Both the position numbers and the translations under genes were made by a program. This document shows, one piece after another, positions 44,697 to 54,505 of a DNA stretch of 64,000 bases. This stretch comes from Spirochaetia bacterium. Lineage in GTDB: Bacteria > Spirochaetota > Leptospiria > Turneriellales > JAOUOS01. The notes beneath the pieces were generated by a model that was not told the origin of the DNA, made no database searches, and was given only the letters and a program-made list of their open reading frames with translations. The stretch is from positions 62,001 to 126,000 of the forward strand of contig JAOUOT010000006.1 in assembly GCA_029880265.1 (NCBI GenBank), read 5' to 3'. How positions within the stretch are numbered: position 1 is the first letter of the stretch; each line of letters opens with the position of its first letter.

Positions 44697-46283
44697 ATGT
44701 CTATTCAATCAAGGCGAGAAACCGTAAAGAATACTTCTATCTTTTCGTTTTTTACTATTATATCGCGTTTTTTAGGTCTTCTAAGAGACATGCTCAAAGC
44801 ATACGCCTTTGGCACGGGAATCATGGCCGTAGCCTTTGATATTGCCTTTCGAATTCCTAATACTTTGAGAAATTTAGTCGCCGAAGGGGCCTTGGCCCAG
44901 TCGTTTATTCCCATTTATGAAAATTATAAAAAACAAACGAACGAAAGAGAGGTCTCTGGAGTCATTTTATCATTTATGTTTATAGCTCTAAGCCTTTTAT
45001 CAGTTGGAGCCCATTTTTTACTACCTTTTGTTATTCCGTCTCTTGTTCATGACCCTGAACAAGCTCTGGCGCAAACCAAACTTACAATCGATTTATGTCA
45101 AATTTTATTTCCCTATATTATTTTTATGAGCCTATCTTCGATTTATATGGGAATTCAATACAGCTATTCAAGATTTTTAGCTCCCAGCTTCGGGCCGGCT
45201 TTGCTCAATATCATTGTAGTTTTATTTTTCGGATTTTACCTTTTCTTCGAGAAACAAGAAGAAAATAAGGATTTTAACTCTGTATATATATTTTCTGTAA
45301 TTACTCTTTTTGCCGCCTTTGTACATCTTATATTTCAGATATTTTATGTAAAAAAAATCGGTTTATCTCCCAAGTACTCGTTTCAATTCAAAAATAAAGT
45401 CATTAAATCGCTGTTTATCATGATGCTTCCAGCGGTTTTTGCCGCCGGGGTTCAGGAAATCGGGCACATCATTGATATATATTTAGCCACCTATTTGCAT
45501 GAAAAAGTACCAGGGGCGGTTTCTGCCCTAACCTACTCTCATCGCATTTTACACCTTCCCATCGGCGTTATCGGCGTCGCGGTTTCTACAGCCAGCCTGC
45601 CCCAATTGTCAAAATTGTTTGCAGAAAAAAACATAGAAGCATTTAAATCGACTCTTAGTCATTCGTTAAGTCTCAACCTGTTTTTGCTTTTACCCGCCGC
45701 CTTAGGAGTTATTTTCTTAAGCGAACCTATTATCGGGCTTATTTTTGAAAGAGGAGAATTTGATTTAGAATCTACAAAAGTAACGGCGTACGCCTTAAAA
45801 TTATACGCCATAGGCATACCGGCCTATGGCGTTCAAAAATTATTTACATCGGCTTTTTACGCTCAAAAAAATTCTAAAACGCCGGCGAAAATAACCGTAT
45901 TTATATTAATTATTAATATAGCTTTAAGTATCTTGTTTATGAGAACCTATCTTCACGGCGGTTTAGCTCTTGGTTCGGCTTCAGCGGCCTATATAGGAAT
46001 ATTTATTTACGTTCTTCTCTTGTATAAAACGAGTCATTTTTCTTTGACAAAATCTGAAAAGATTAATTTTCTGAAAATTATCTTATTAAACTTGTTTTTT
46101 GCCATATTTATCTACTTTCTTCAAAGTTTACTTTCAAATGAAAAATATCATACTATACTTACAATTACAATAGGCTTGGCTTTTGCTTTTTACTCAATCT
46201 TTTCGAGAATCTTAAATATAATAGAATCAAAAATTTTTATAGACTTATGGAAAAACTTTGTTCATTTTCTTAAAAAAAGATAA
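44697..46283 (+). CDS. murJ: Lipid II flippase MurJ (MviN)
   Basis: 528 residues with about 14 membrane segments. The N-terminus SRRETVKNTSIFSFFTIISRFLG and the following RDMLKAYAFGTG are typical MurJ, as is the NLVAEGALAQSFIPIY region, with the conserved Glu-Gly-Ala. It moves the peptidoglycan precursor lipid II across the inner membrane. It lies two bases after lptC, so envelope biogenesis genes are grouped here behind ppdK. It is convergent with the large oxidoreductase gene. Confidence 0.96.
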   Translation: MSIQSRRETVKNTSIFSFFTIISRFLGLLRDMLKAYAFGTGIMAVAFDIAFRIPNTLRNLVAEGALAQSFIPIYENYKKQTNEREVSGVILSFMFIALSLLSVGAHFLLPFVIPSLVHDPEQALAQTKLTIDLCQILFPYIIFMSLSSIYMGIQYSYSRFLAPSFGPALLNIIVVLFFGFYLFFEKQEENKDFNSVYIFSVITLFAAFVHLIFQIFYVKKIGLSPKYSFQFKNKVIKSLFIMMLPAVFAAGVQEIGHIIDIYLATYLHEKVPGAVSALTYSHRILHLPIGVIGVAVSTASLPQLSKLFAEKNIEAFKSTLSHSLSLNLFLLLPAALGVIFLSEPIIGLIFERGEFDLESTKVTAYALKLYAIGIPAYGVQKLFTSAFYAQKNSKTPAKITVFILIINIALSILFMRTYLHGGLALGSASAAYIGIFIYVLLLYKTSHFSLTKSEKINFLKIILLNLFFAIFIYFLQSLLSNEKYHTILTITIGLAFAFYSIFSRILNIIESKIFIDLWKNFVHFLKKR

Positions 46284-46307
46284 GGTAAAATAAACAATTC
46301 TTCAAAA

Positions 46308-49300
46308 TTAAAGCAATACTTTTTCAATTCTAATTTTCTTTAATTCTTTAATAAATTTCTTCTGCCATTTTTTCCCTAGAATATTTTCGGCCAGCTCTTC
46401 GACAATAAAGCTTGGTTTCAAATAGGTATTATCTCTATATCTTGACAAACCCTGTATGCACGCCGGGCAACTTGTCACTAATTTCATTTTCTTCTTATTT
46501 TTTCTTTTTTCTGTTTCTGCGATTTTTTTTATATTGCTATTTATCTCGTTTAATTTTTTATAACGAAGCTGTGTAGATATATCGGGTCTGCTGACCGCCA
46601 TTGTACCGGCTTCTCCACAGCATCTTTCAGATATGACGATATCATTTTTAAGCATCTTTTCTAATAAATTTTTTGGCTTTCTTATCTTAATGGGCGAATG
46701 ACAGGGCTCATGGTATATATATTTATAATCTGATTTGATATTTATATTTTTTGACTCTAAAAATTCATGAATATCCATTAACTTGCTTCCGGGGAAGATC
46801 TTATCAAATTGATAATCAACCAGTTTTTCAAGACAGGTTCCGCATGAGACTACGACCGTTTTGATATCTAAGTAATTTAACGTCGTGGCGACCCTGTGAA
46901 ATAACACCCTGTTTTCTATGGTGATTTTTTCGGCAGTAGTTATATCGCCAGAAGATTTCATAGGATAACCGCAGCACATATATTCCGGAGGAATTACGAC
47001 ATTTACGCCGGTATGATAAAGCATTGCAATCGAAGCCAGCGAAACATCGGTATATAATCTCTCGCAGCCGCATCCGGGAAAATAAAAAACGCTTTCAAAA
47101 CCGTTGTTTTTCTGCTTTTCGTTGCCTATAACCGGAACATACCTGTAATCGTTTATTTTCAAAAGAGTTCTTAAATCTGTTCTTTTTAATCTGGGCAAAG
47201 GCATTTTAAACGTATTTTCAAGTTGTTTTTTAAGAGTTAAGCTGCAGGATGGCTCTGGTATCTTCTTTTCGAGATCGTTACGCATGATTTTTTTAGCGAA
47301 AATATATCCGTACCTTTGAATGAAAAATCCCGGTTTTAATATTAATCTTCTTGCCCAACGAATCAGACGAGGATTTTTCTTTTCTAAAAATTTTAGCGTA
47401 ATCTTGTGCACCAGGCCGCTTTTTACGTATTTATTTGCTTTTAATATATTTCTAAGCTTCATTGTTACGTCGCCAAAGTCAATATCAACCGGACACGGAG
47501 AAAAACATTTATGACAAAGAGTACAATGATCAGATACGTCGTTTAATTCGTCAAAATGATTTACTGAAATTCCACGTCTTGTCTGCTCTTCATATAAAAA
47601 AGCTTCAATCAACGACCCCAGAGAAAGAATCTTATTTCTCGGCGAATACAGCAAATTTGCTTCGGGAACATGCGTTGTACAATTTGGCTTACATTTTCCG
47701 CATCTGAGGCATTTTTTAACCATTTCATTAATATTACCCAGTTCGCTTGCTTCTAATATTAACGCTTCAAGCTCAAGAAGTTTTAAAGACGGAGTATAGG
47801 CATAACGCAAATCGGGATTATGGCTTTTTAAAAGCTTTCCCCGGTTAAAAACGCCCTGCGGATCAACCCTTTTTTTATATTCTTCAAAAGAATCTTTTTT
47901 TTCATTATCTAAATACTGAAACTTTGTTATTCCTATACCGTGCTCTCCAGAAATAACGCCGCCTAAAGACAGCGCCAGACCAATAACTTTATCTACAATC
48001 GCTTTGGCGTTATTCAACATTTCATAGTCGTTTGAATTTACAGGTATATTTGTATGCACGTTTCCGTCTCCTGCGTGCATATGCATGGCGACAAACAGCC
48101 TGCCGGTTCGTATTGATTCATGAATTTTATCAATACTCTTTCTTATACTTGTTGCATGATTTCCCGAAAAAATTTCTTTTAAAGGTTTTTCAATTTTTTC
48201 TCTATACGATATTCGAAGTTCTCTGCTTTGCAGAACGCTAAACAATGTTTGCTTTAAATCGATTTTTTTTATCTCTTCTTTGTCAAATATACTCTTATTT
48301 TTTTGGCATTGGTCTTCCATCTTATTCAAGATGTTGCGCCAATTCGCTTCAATATTTGTTACATGCTTTATCGCTTCTTTGTTTTTTGCCTCAAAAATTT
48401 TCTCATTTTCAAGGCTTACTTCAGTATTGAGAAAATAATCATTTTTAGAAAGTCCTGATTTCAAATATTTCAAAACGCCTTCAATCATTTGAAGTTTATT
48501 TTTAATTGAAAGTTCTATATTTATACGCTCAATACCGGTATTATACTCGTTTAGCCTTTCTAAGGGAATCACCACGTCTTCATTTACCTTAAACGCGTTT
48601 GTATGGGCGGCAATCGCCGCCGTATTTGATCTTTCGTTCCAAAAACTTTGTCTGGCTTCGGGACTAACGGCAATAAAAGCCTCTCCGTCTCTTTTTTCGG
48701 AAATTTTAACTATTTCATCGGCTTGAATTTTTAACGCCTTTTCATTGTCAGAGGCGATATCGGCTAAGATCATCATTTTAGGCGATTCTCTACGAGTTGT
48801 TTTTGTCGTATAGTTAACCGCCTTTAAATATCTTTCGTCTAAATGTTCTAGCCCAATTAACGAAACATCTCTTGCTTGTCCTACTTTATTTTTGATTTCA
48901 ACAATAGCGGGCACCGCTTTTTTTAAATCTGCCCCGAAAAATTCAAGACAAATAGTTCTGTAATATTTTGGCTCTTTATGCAATGCAAAAACAGCGGAGG
49001 TAATAACTCCGTCGCATCCTTCTTTCTGTACCCCCGGTATATTAAATAACGTTTTATTTGTTACGTCTTTTCCCAGCCCTTTTTTTCTAAATTTCTCGCC
49101 CGCGACCCTTATATTCTCTTCTTCGAGTTCTCTTTTTCCCCTTCTGGAATTGTTATATCTTTTTATCTTATATTCTACAATTTCTGTTTCATGAATTTTT
49201 TGCGGTTTATAATTTATTCTTTCAATTTCTACCCATCTACCCAATGCGTCTATCATTTTCCAGCTGATTAAATTATCTAAGGCCGTACCCCACATTACGG

Positions 49301-50147
49301 CCTTTTTGCCGCCCGCATTCATGGCAATATTGCCCCCGATTGTAGAGGCGCTCTGAGAAGTAGGATCAACGGCAAAAATATATCCATTTTCTTGCGCATA
49401 GTTAATTAAATCTTTTGTAATTACCCCGGCTTGAACTTCAATAGAAGCGGTTTTCTTATCAATAACCTTTATATTCCTTATTTTCCTCAGTTTTTCAATA
49501 TTTATCACAATGGTATTTTTATATAATGGAATACCGCTGCCCGTATAACATGTTCCGCCGCCTCTTACAATAATCGTAATATCCATTTTCTGGCATAATC
49601 TGACAATATCGGGTATTTCAGACTCTTTATCGGGATAAATCACGGCCAAGGGATATTCAATGCGCCAGTCAGTAGCGTCGGTAACATGAGTTACTCTTGC
49701 AAGCCCCGAAAAGTCTATGTTGTCTTTTCTTGTTATTCTAGAAAAACTTCTTTTAATTTTTTTGCGATAATCTTTATATTCAGGGAACTGCTTTTCAAAG
49801 TTTTTTATCGAATCTCTTGTCTTTTGTATTAAAAATTCAACCTTTGGCTGTTCTTTCGATCTTTCTTGAACCTGATCAAGCCTATGATGAAGCGCCTTAA
49901 AAATAGATTTTAGTCTTTTTTTATTTTTTAAAAGATCGTCTTGTACAAATGGATTCCTGTCGACTATCCACATATCGCCTAGAATCTCAAACAGCATTCT
50001 CGCAGAGACGCCTGTTTTTCTTGTTTTTCTTAAATCATTGATAGTTTTCCATACTTCTTCGCCTAAATATTTTATTACTATCTCTTTATCTGTAAATGAA
50101 GTATAATTATAGGGGATTTCTCGTATTCTTAATTCATTGTTTTTCAT
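46308..50147 (-). CDS. Giant FAD/Fe-S oxidoreductase (DUF3683, FAD-linked oxidase, 4Fe-4S, CCG domains)
   Basis: 1279 residues. The N-terminal ~90-residue region (REIPYNYTSFTDKEIVI, then ARMLFEILGD) is the DUF3683 type. An FAD-binding PCMH domain follows (GGGTCYTGSG near 196), then the FAD-oxidase C-terminal domain. Two 4Fe-4S motifs come next (CLRCGKCKPNC near 815, CTLCHKCFSPC near 877). Last are two CCG cysteine-rich domains (PGCGCERL, YMCCGYP, SCGTCLE, EPCHSPI, RCCGEAG, SCPACIQG). The plan resembles D-lactate/2-hydroxyacid dehydrogenases fused to a GlpC-like subunit. The substrate is probably a 2-hydroxyacid but cannot be fixed. No signal peptide; it would face the cytoplasm. Confidence 0.9.
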   Translation of the reverse strand: MKNNELRIREIPYNYTSFTDKEIVIKYLGEEVWKTINDLRKTRKTGVSARMLFEILGDMWIVDRNPFVQDDLLKNKKRLKSIFKALHHRLDQVQERSKEQPKVEFLIQKTRDSIKNFEKQFPEYKDYRKKIKRSFSRITRKDNIDFSGLARVTHVTDATDWRIEYPLAVIYPDKESEIPDIVRLCQKMDITIIVRGGGTCYTGSGIPLYKNTIVINIEKLRKIRNIKVIDKKTASIEVQAGVITKDLINYAQENGYIFAVDPTSQSASTIGGNIAMNAGGKKAVMWGTALDNLISWKMIDALGRWVEIERINYKPQKIHETEIVEYKIKRYNNSRRGKRELEEENIRVAGEKFRKKGLGKDVTNKTLFNIPGVQKEGCDGVITSAVFALHKEPKYYRTICLEFFGADLKKAVPAIVEIKNKVGQARDVSLIGLEHLDERYLKAVNYTTKTTRRESPKMMILADIASDNEKALKIQADEIVKISEKRDGEAFIAVSPEARQSFWNERSNTAAIAAHTNAFKVNEDVVIPLERLNEYNTGIERINIELSIKNKLQMIEGVLKYLKSGLSKNDYFLNTEVSLENEKIFEAKNKEAIKHVTNIEANWRNILNKMEDQCQKNKSIFDKEEIKKIDLKQTLFSVLQSRELRISYREKIEKPLKEIFSGNHATSIRKSIDKIHESIRTGRLFVAMHMHAGDGNVHTNIPVNSNDYEMLNNAKAIVDKVIGLALSLGGVISGEHGIGITKFQYLDNEKKDSFEEYKKRVDPQGVFNRGKLLKSHNPDLRYAYTPSLKLLELEALILEASELGNINEMVKKCLRCGKCKPNCTTHVPEANLLYSPRNKILSLGSLIEAFLYEEQTRRGISVNHFDELNDVSDHCTLCHKCFSPCPVDIDFGDVTMKLRNILKANKYVKSGLVHKITLKFLEKKNPRLIRWARRLILKPGFFIQRYGYIFAKKIMRNDLEKKIPEPSCSLTLKKQLENTFKMPLPRLKRTDLRTLLKINDYRYVPVIGNEKQKNNGFESVFYFPGCGCERLYTDVSLASIAMLYHTGVNVVIPPEYMCCGYPMKSSGDITTAEKITIENRVLFHRVATTLNYLDIKTVVVSCGTCLEKLVDYQFDKIFPGSKLMDIHEFLESKNINIKSDYKYIYHEPCHSPIKIRKPKNLLEKMLKNDIVISERCCGEAGTMAVSRPDISTQLRYKKLNEINSNIKKIAETEKRKNKKKMKLVTSCPACIQGLSRYRDNTYLKPSFIVEELAENILGKKWQKKFIKELKKIRIEKVLL

Positions 50148-50202
50148 ATGTTTGATTTAATCAATAATATTAATTAATGATTTTTTCAATTTTTTTTTGA
50201 TA

Positions 50203-52179
50203 TTAACGGATGAGTTTTACTATCATCTCATTTTTTTCGGCAATTTCCATCACTTCAGCAATCTTATTTTTTGAAATAACCAGAGCCGTCGCCGATAATT
50301 CTTTTTTTATAATTTTCTTCCCTTTTGTCTGCCCTTTAAGAAGCTCAGTTAATTTTATGTCTGACGTTTCAAGTAAAACGACATCTTCTTCAATGGTGAC
50401 AATCGGCAAATCTTCGCTCCAGCTGTTTATTAAAAACATCACATTTTGCGGAATTCTATTTTTTGATACATCATTTAAGAATTCAATAAAGGTTTCAATG
50501 TCGTTTCCTAATAACAGCCCTTGTTGAAGCGATTCTTTTGTAAGTTGAAAATTATAAACTTGATCGTAATCTTTTAAAATTGAAAAGGACTTTAACAAGT
50601 GAAGCCCCATGATAGAAAGTTTATCGGGCATCGCGACAACGGTAGCGTCGGGATTGATAATTATGCCGCCTTTCTGGTTTTCTTCATTAATCTCGCCCTC
50701 AAAAAAGAAATGCATACCTAATTGTGAAAATTTTATGCGTCTTTTGGGATATTCGATTTCAAACATACCAAAAATATGAAGATAAAATAACGCCGATACA
50801 ATCAAGTTCCTTTTTTCAATAAAAATATTTTTGAAATCTCTAATTTTAAAACCAGGAGAAAGAACAATCCAGTCTCTAATCATATCTGCCACAAGAACTT
50901 TTGAATAAATTTCTTTTGAATGTGCAATGATATTGACGCATTTCTCAAGAATCTGCGACTTATAAAAAGGAACGTCTAACGGTAAAAATACTTCGTTGCC
51001 TACCTGCCTTTTTTCGGCGGCAATAGGCGTCTGCTCTAAGATTTTCTTCATTAATTCAATCGGATTGATTTTTATAAATTCTTCAAAATTTTCTTTTAAG
51101 ACAATATTTTCGCCTTTTAATTCGACCAGTTCAAACATTTTTAGAAAAGGAAGAATAATTTCAATCTGAGGAATTTGACTTTTTTCTAAAAAAAGTTCCG
51201 TATCCATATCAATCAAAGAGCTTTCGCTTTTTTTCATATCGACTTGCTTTAGCTTTTCTGATTGCGCCAAAGAAAGACCTTTATTTGAAATATATAATAT
51301 TAATTTTTTTATATTGAGTATAAAATCCAAATAATTTGAAACTCTTTTATCATGAGTCTGCTTAACGCCTCTTACCTGAGGGAATAACGGATTTATTCTG
51401 AGATATTCAAATATTTCTTCAGGCAATACCAGTACCCTGACGAATCTTTCGTCTACGTAATAAATATCTTTAAGAATATTCAGCCTATCCAGTTTTCTAA
51501 TCGTTTCTTCAAGAGGTATTTTTAACTCGTCAATGAGTATTCTCGCGGAATGAATCTCAATCATGCCTCCGTTTGAAAAGGCTTCATCGACAAGATGAAT
51601 TTCTTTTTCGTTCAATAAACCAAGTATTTTTTCAATAGTTTTTTTATCAATCGCATTGGCAGAAATTTCTTTTTTTGCAAGAGATAAGCCCCCAATAATT
51701 TTCTGATATTCTTTATCAAGGTTTTCAGGCGCCAATAACGGGATTTCTTTTTCTAAAGAAAAACGGAAAATTTCTCCGTTATCGTTATTTTTTATTTTAA
51801 TAATTTTTCTTATATCTTCAAAAGGATAATATTTATCAAGGTTGCTTGTAATTCTTTCTCTATTTTTTCTCAAATAAACAAGCATTAAATGCCTGAGAAC
51901 CGTAAGCTCTTTTTCAACATTTATGGGCTGCATGTGAATTTTTCTTGAAATTTCGCCTAATGTCAAAATACTTCTGCTTTCAATAATAACTGAATATATT
52001 TTCACCTGAACCGGCGTAAGTTTTTCTAAAATGCCTTTTAAAAAATATGCGTTTGTTGTTGTTTCATTTATAGCCTGAATCAATCTCTTGCGATCTGTTA
52101 TATCTTTTGAGATACCCCATATTTCTGCTATACGGCTTATTTGTTCAGTTTCTAATTTTTCAAGCTCTTCAACAATCAT
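50203..52179 (-). CDS. Helicase-associated (XPB/Ssl2-like accessory) domain protein without helicase motor
   Basis: 658 residues. The C-terminal ~200 residues match the helicase-associated domain found next to XPB-type helicases: GGIIINPDATVVAMPD, then YQLTKESLQQG-like FQLTKESLQQG, a helical FIEFLNDVS and NVMFLINSWSED. The N-terminal half has winged-helix-like helices (SRSILTLGEISRKIHMQP). No Walker A or DEAH-box is present anywhere, so it cannot be a helicase itself. It could bind DNA or serve as a partner of a separate XPB-like helicase. The next gene downstream is the giant oxidoreductase, 55 bases away on the same strand. Confidence 0.75.
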   Translation of the reverse strand: MIVEELEKLETEQISRIAEIWGISKDITDRKRLIQAINETTTNAYFLKGILEKLTPVQVKIYSVIIESRSILTLGEISRKIHMQPINVEKELTVLRHLMLVYLRKNRERITSNLDKYYPFEDIRKIIKIKNNDNGEIFRFSLEKEIPLLAPENLDKEYQKIIGGLSLAKKEISANAIDKKTIEKILGLLNEKEIHLVDEAFSNGGMIEIHSARILIDELKIPLEETIRKLDRLNILKDIYYVDERFVRVLVLPEEIFEYLRINPLFPQVRGVKQTHDKRVSNYLDFILNIKKLILYISNKGLSLAQSEKLKQVDMKKSESSLIDMDTELFLEKSQIPQIEIILPFLKMFELVELKGENIVLKENFEEFIKINPIELMKKILEQTPIAAEKRQVGNEVFLPLDVPFYKSQILEKCVNIIAHSKEIYSKVLVADMIRDWIVLSPGFKIRDFKNIFIEKRNLIVSALFYLHIFGMFEIEYPKRRIKFSQLGMHFFFEGEINEENQKGGIIINPDATVVAMPDKLSIMGLHLLKSFSILKDYDQVYNFQLTKESLQQGLLLGNDIETFIEFLNDVSKNRIPQNVMFLINSWSEDLPIVTIEEDVVLLETSDIKLTELLKGQTKGKKIIKKELSATALVISKNKIAEVMEIAEKNEMIVKLIR

Positions 52180-52316
52180 AAATTAATAGACACAGGCACT
52201 ACAGGCTAATTCTTAGTCTATAGACATTTTGTAAAATAAGTTTTAGTTTGGCTAATGATCTTTATTGAGGGCGCCGTTAAGATTTATGGGTCTTTCGCTA
52301 AAATGATATTATTTTG

Positions 52317-54143
52317 ATGGAAACTAACTACTGGCAAAATATTAAAAAAAGATATTACTTTATACAAGTCGTTCTTTTAATTTTTTTATCCGTTTTTATT
52401 TTCCGGTCATATCAGCTTTTTTTCTTTTCTCCCATACCGCCAATTGAAAGAAATAGCCCAAACGCGGTTAAAAGAGGCATAATTTTCGATTCGCATGAAA
52501 ATGAACTGGCAATTTCAAGAGAAAAGATATCTATTGCCGTAAAACCAAAAGAAATTATAGACGTGGATCAAACCGCTTTTTTACTGTCAAATATCACAAG
52601 TATACCTGAAAATGACATAGTAAACATTTTAAAAAGAGAAGATAATTTCATCTGGTTAAAACACAAAGCATCGTCTCAGGAAGCCGATGATATTCAAAAA
52701 TTAAAAATTCCGGGCATTATCTTTGAAAAAGAACATGAACGTTTTTATCCTAACCATCATTTGGCCTCGTCTTTATTAGGTTTTGTCGGATTTTCTCACG
52801 AGGGGCTTGAGGGGTTAGAATATCAGTTTAACGAAATACTAACCCAAAAGAATCCCGATTCTTATTCTGGCCTGAATTTACACCTTACTATCGACGCCTA
52901 TATTCAACATAAACTTGAACAAAGTCTAAATTCGGCTCTTATAAAAACCAAAGGTTCAAAAGCGGTGGGTATTATTTCAGAAGTAAAAACGGGTAAGATA
53001 CTGGCGATGGCTTCTTTGCCAAATTATAATTCAAACGACCCTTTTAGCGGAGGTCAGAAACAATATAAAAACTACGCTATCACAGAAACCTATGAACCGG
53101 GTTCTACATTTAAAATTTTTATTTTAGCCGCATTACTTAATGAGTTAAAGGTTAACGAGAAAAAAAAATATTTTTGCCCGGGGTATTTTGAGCATAAAGG
53201 CGACAGGGTCAGATGTTCGGGCAAGCATGGTTGGCAGAATTTAAGACAGGCTTTTAAAAACTCATGCAATTCTGTGATAATACAGGCCTCTTGGGTCTTG
53301 CCTGTATACAATCTTTATGAAAATTTATTAAAATTTGGCTTTGATTCAAAAACGGGAATTAATCTTCCGGGAGAATCAAAAGGAAATCTTCCGCATCCTA
53401 AAAATTGGGGGAAATTCTTAAAAATGACCATTCCCATAGGTCACGGATTATCGTTAACCCCCATTCAGTTAATTAAAGGGGCCAATGTCATCGGCAATTC
53501 CGGAGAAATGATAAATCCGTATATTGTAGATAAAACAACCTCGCCAAACGGAAAAACTGTAGAAGAATTTCGTCCGGGCAGAGGCATTAAGGTAATTTCT
53601 AAAAGCGATGCCGACGCTATCTTAGATTACTTAAGGGGCGTAGTTCAAAAAGGCGGCACAGGCGAAGCGGCGGCGTTAGGAGAATTGGTAATTTCAGGTA
53701 AAACGGGCACAAGTATGAAGTCTGATAATAAAGGCTATACAGATAAAGTTCAGGCTTCTTTTTTAGGGTATTTTCCCGGAGATAACCCTGAAATAAGTAT
53801 TCTCATTTGGGTAGACGAACCCGAGGGCGATTTGCGGCAAGGAGGCAAAGTCGCTGCGCCCGTTTTCAAAGAAGTCTTAAACGAAATTATCGCATTGGTA
53901 CACAAAGGCGAAAGCTATAAGATATCGCCCTTAAAGAATTTGCCGTATGACGATTTAAAATTTAATACTTCTCATATGCCAAACCTTATAGGTAAAAGTA
54001 AAAAAGAAGTTATATTTATATTAAAAAATCAATTTAGGGGAAGTCACAAACTCTCAGGCAGCGGATATGTGATTGAGCAAAATCCCCCTAAAGGCTCAAA
54101 GATTAAGCCTCCCTTTGAATTTACCGTTAAATTTTCATGGTAA
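52317..54143 (+). CDS. ftsI: FtsI-type penicillin-binding protein (class B transpeptidase) with PASTA domain
   Basis: 608 residues from the ATG at 52317 (a TTG lies just before). TM anchor (~15-35), pedestal domain starting with RGIIFDSHENELA, transpeptidase domain (~195-540) and one PASTA domain (~545-608). Active-site motifs: SxxK in EPGSTFKIF (near 264), SCN in NSCNSV (near 316), KTGT in SGKTGTS (near 461). It cross-links septal peptidoglycan during division. PASTA is common in Gram-positive FtsI/SpoVD proteins and also found in some diderms. No mur or ftsW genes adjoin it, so it stands outside the usual dcw cluster. Confidence 0.92.
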   Translation: METNYWQNIKKRYYFIQVVLLIFLSVFIFRSYQLFFFSPIPPIERNSPNAVKRGIIFDSHENELAISREKISIAVKPKEIIDVDQTAFLLSNITSIPENDIVNILKREDNFIWLKHKASSQEADDIQKLKIPGIIFEKEHERFYPNHHLASSLLGFVGFSHEGLEGLEYQFNEILTQKNPDSYSGLNLHLTIDAYIQHKLEQSLNSALIKTKGSKAVGIISEVKTGKILAMASLPNYNSNDPFSGGQKQYKNYAITETYEPGSTFKIFILAALLNELKVNEKKKYFCPGYFEHKGDRVRCSGKHGWQNLRQAFKNSCNSVIIQASWVLPVYNLYENLLKFGFDSKTGINLPGESKGNLPHPKNWGKFLKMTIPIGHGLSLTPIQLIKGANVIGNSGEMINPYIVDKTTSPNGKTVEEFRPGRGIKVISKSDADAILDYLRGVVQKGGTGEAAALGELVISGKTGTSMKSDNKGYTDKVQASFLGYFPGDNPEISILIWVDEPEGDLRQGGKVAAPVFKEVLNEIIALVHKGESYKISPLKNLPYDDLKFNTSHMPNLIGKSKKEVIFILKNQFRGSHKLSGSGYVIEQNPPKGSKIKPPFEFTVKFSW

Positions 54144-54249
54144 CCCGAAATTTTCTTTCATTAATAGTTGACCGCTTGTTTTTCTTATTAAGTATATACT
54201 GTTGAGCGCTGTTGCGCGCCGATACAAATTAAAATATTACAGGCTATTT

Positions 54250-54495
54250 ATGGATGAAAAATTATTAGAAATACTTGTCTGCCCTAAGAGCAAGAAAAAA
54301 CTTATTTTGGCAGATTCTGTCATTATTCAAAAAGTAAACAAGATGGTTAATGAAAATAAATGTAAAAATATTAACGGCGATAATATATCCCAAGATGTTA
54401 TTGAAGGGTTATACGAACCTGAAAATAAAACTTTTTACATAATCAAAGATAATATTCCCGTTTTAATATACGAAAACGCCATAAATCTTAATTAA
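54250..54495 (+). CDS. Trm112-like (UPF0434) small protein
   Basis: 81 residues from the ATG at 54250. The start EKLLEILVCPKSKKKL and the end TFYIIKDNIPVLI match the Trm112/UPF0434 family, whose members are small zinc-ribbon-like partners of methyltransferases. The family's second Cys (CPxC) is replaced by Ser-Lys (CPKSKK), so metal binding may be lost, as in several bacterial members. It lies 10 bases before dxs and probably shares its transcript. Confidence 0.7.
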   Translation: MDEKLLEILVCPKSKKKLILADSVIIQKVNKMVNENKCKNINGDNISQDVIEGLYEPENKTFYIIKDNIPVLIYENAINLN

Positions 54496-54505
54496 AATAT
54501 TTTTT

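Noticed and set aside
50203-52179. True DNA helicase
   Set aside because: No Walker A, DEAH box or other motor motifs; only the accessory domain is present.
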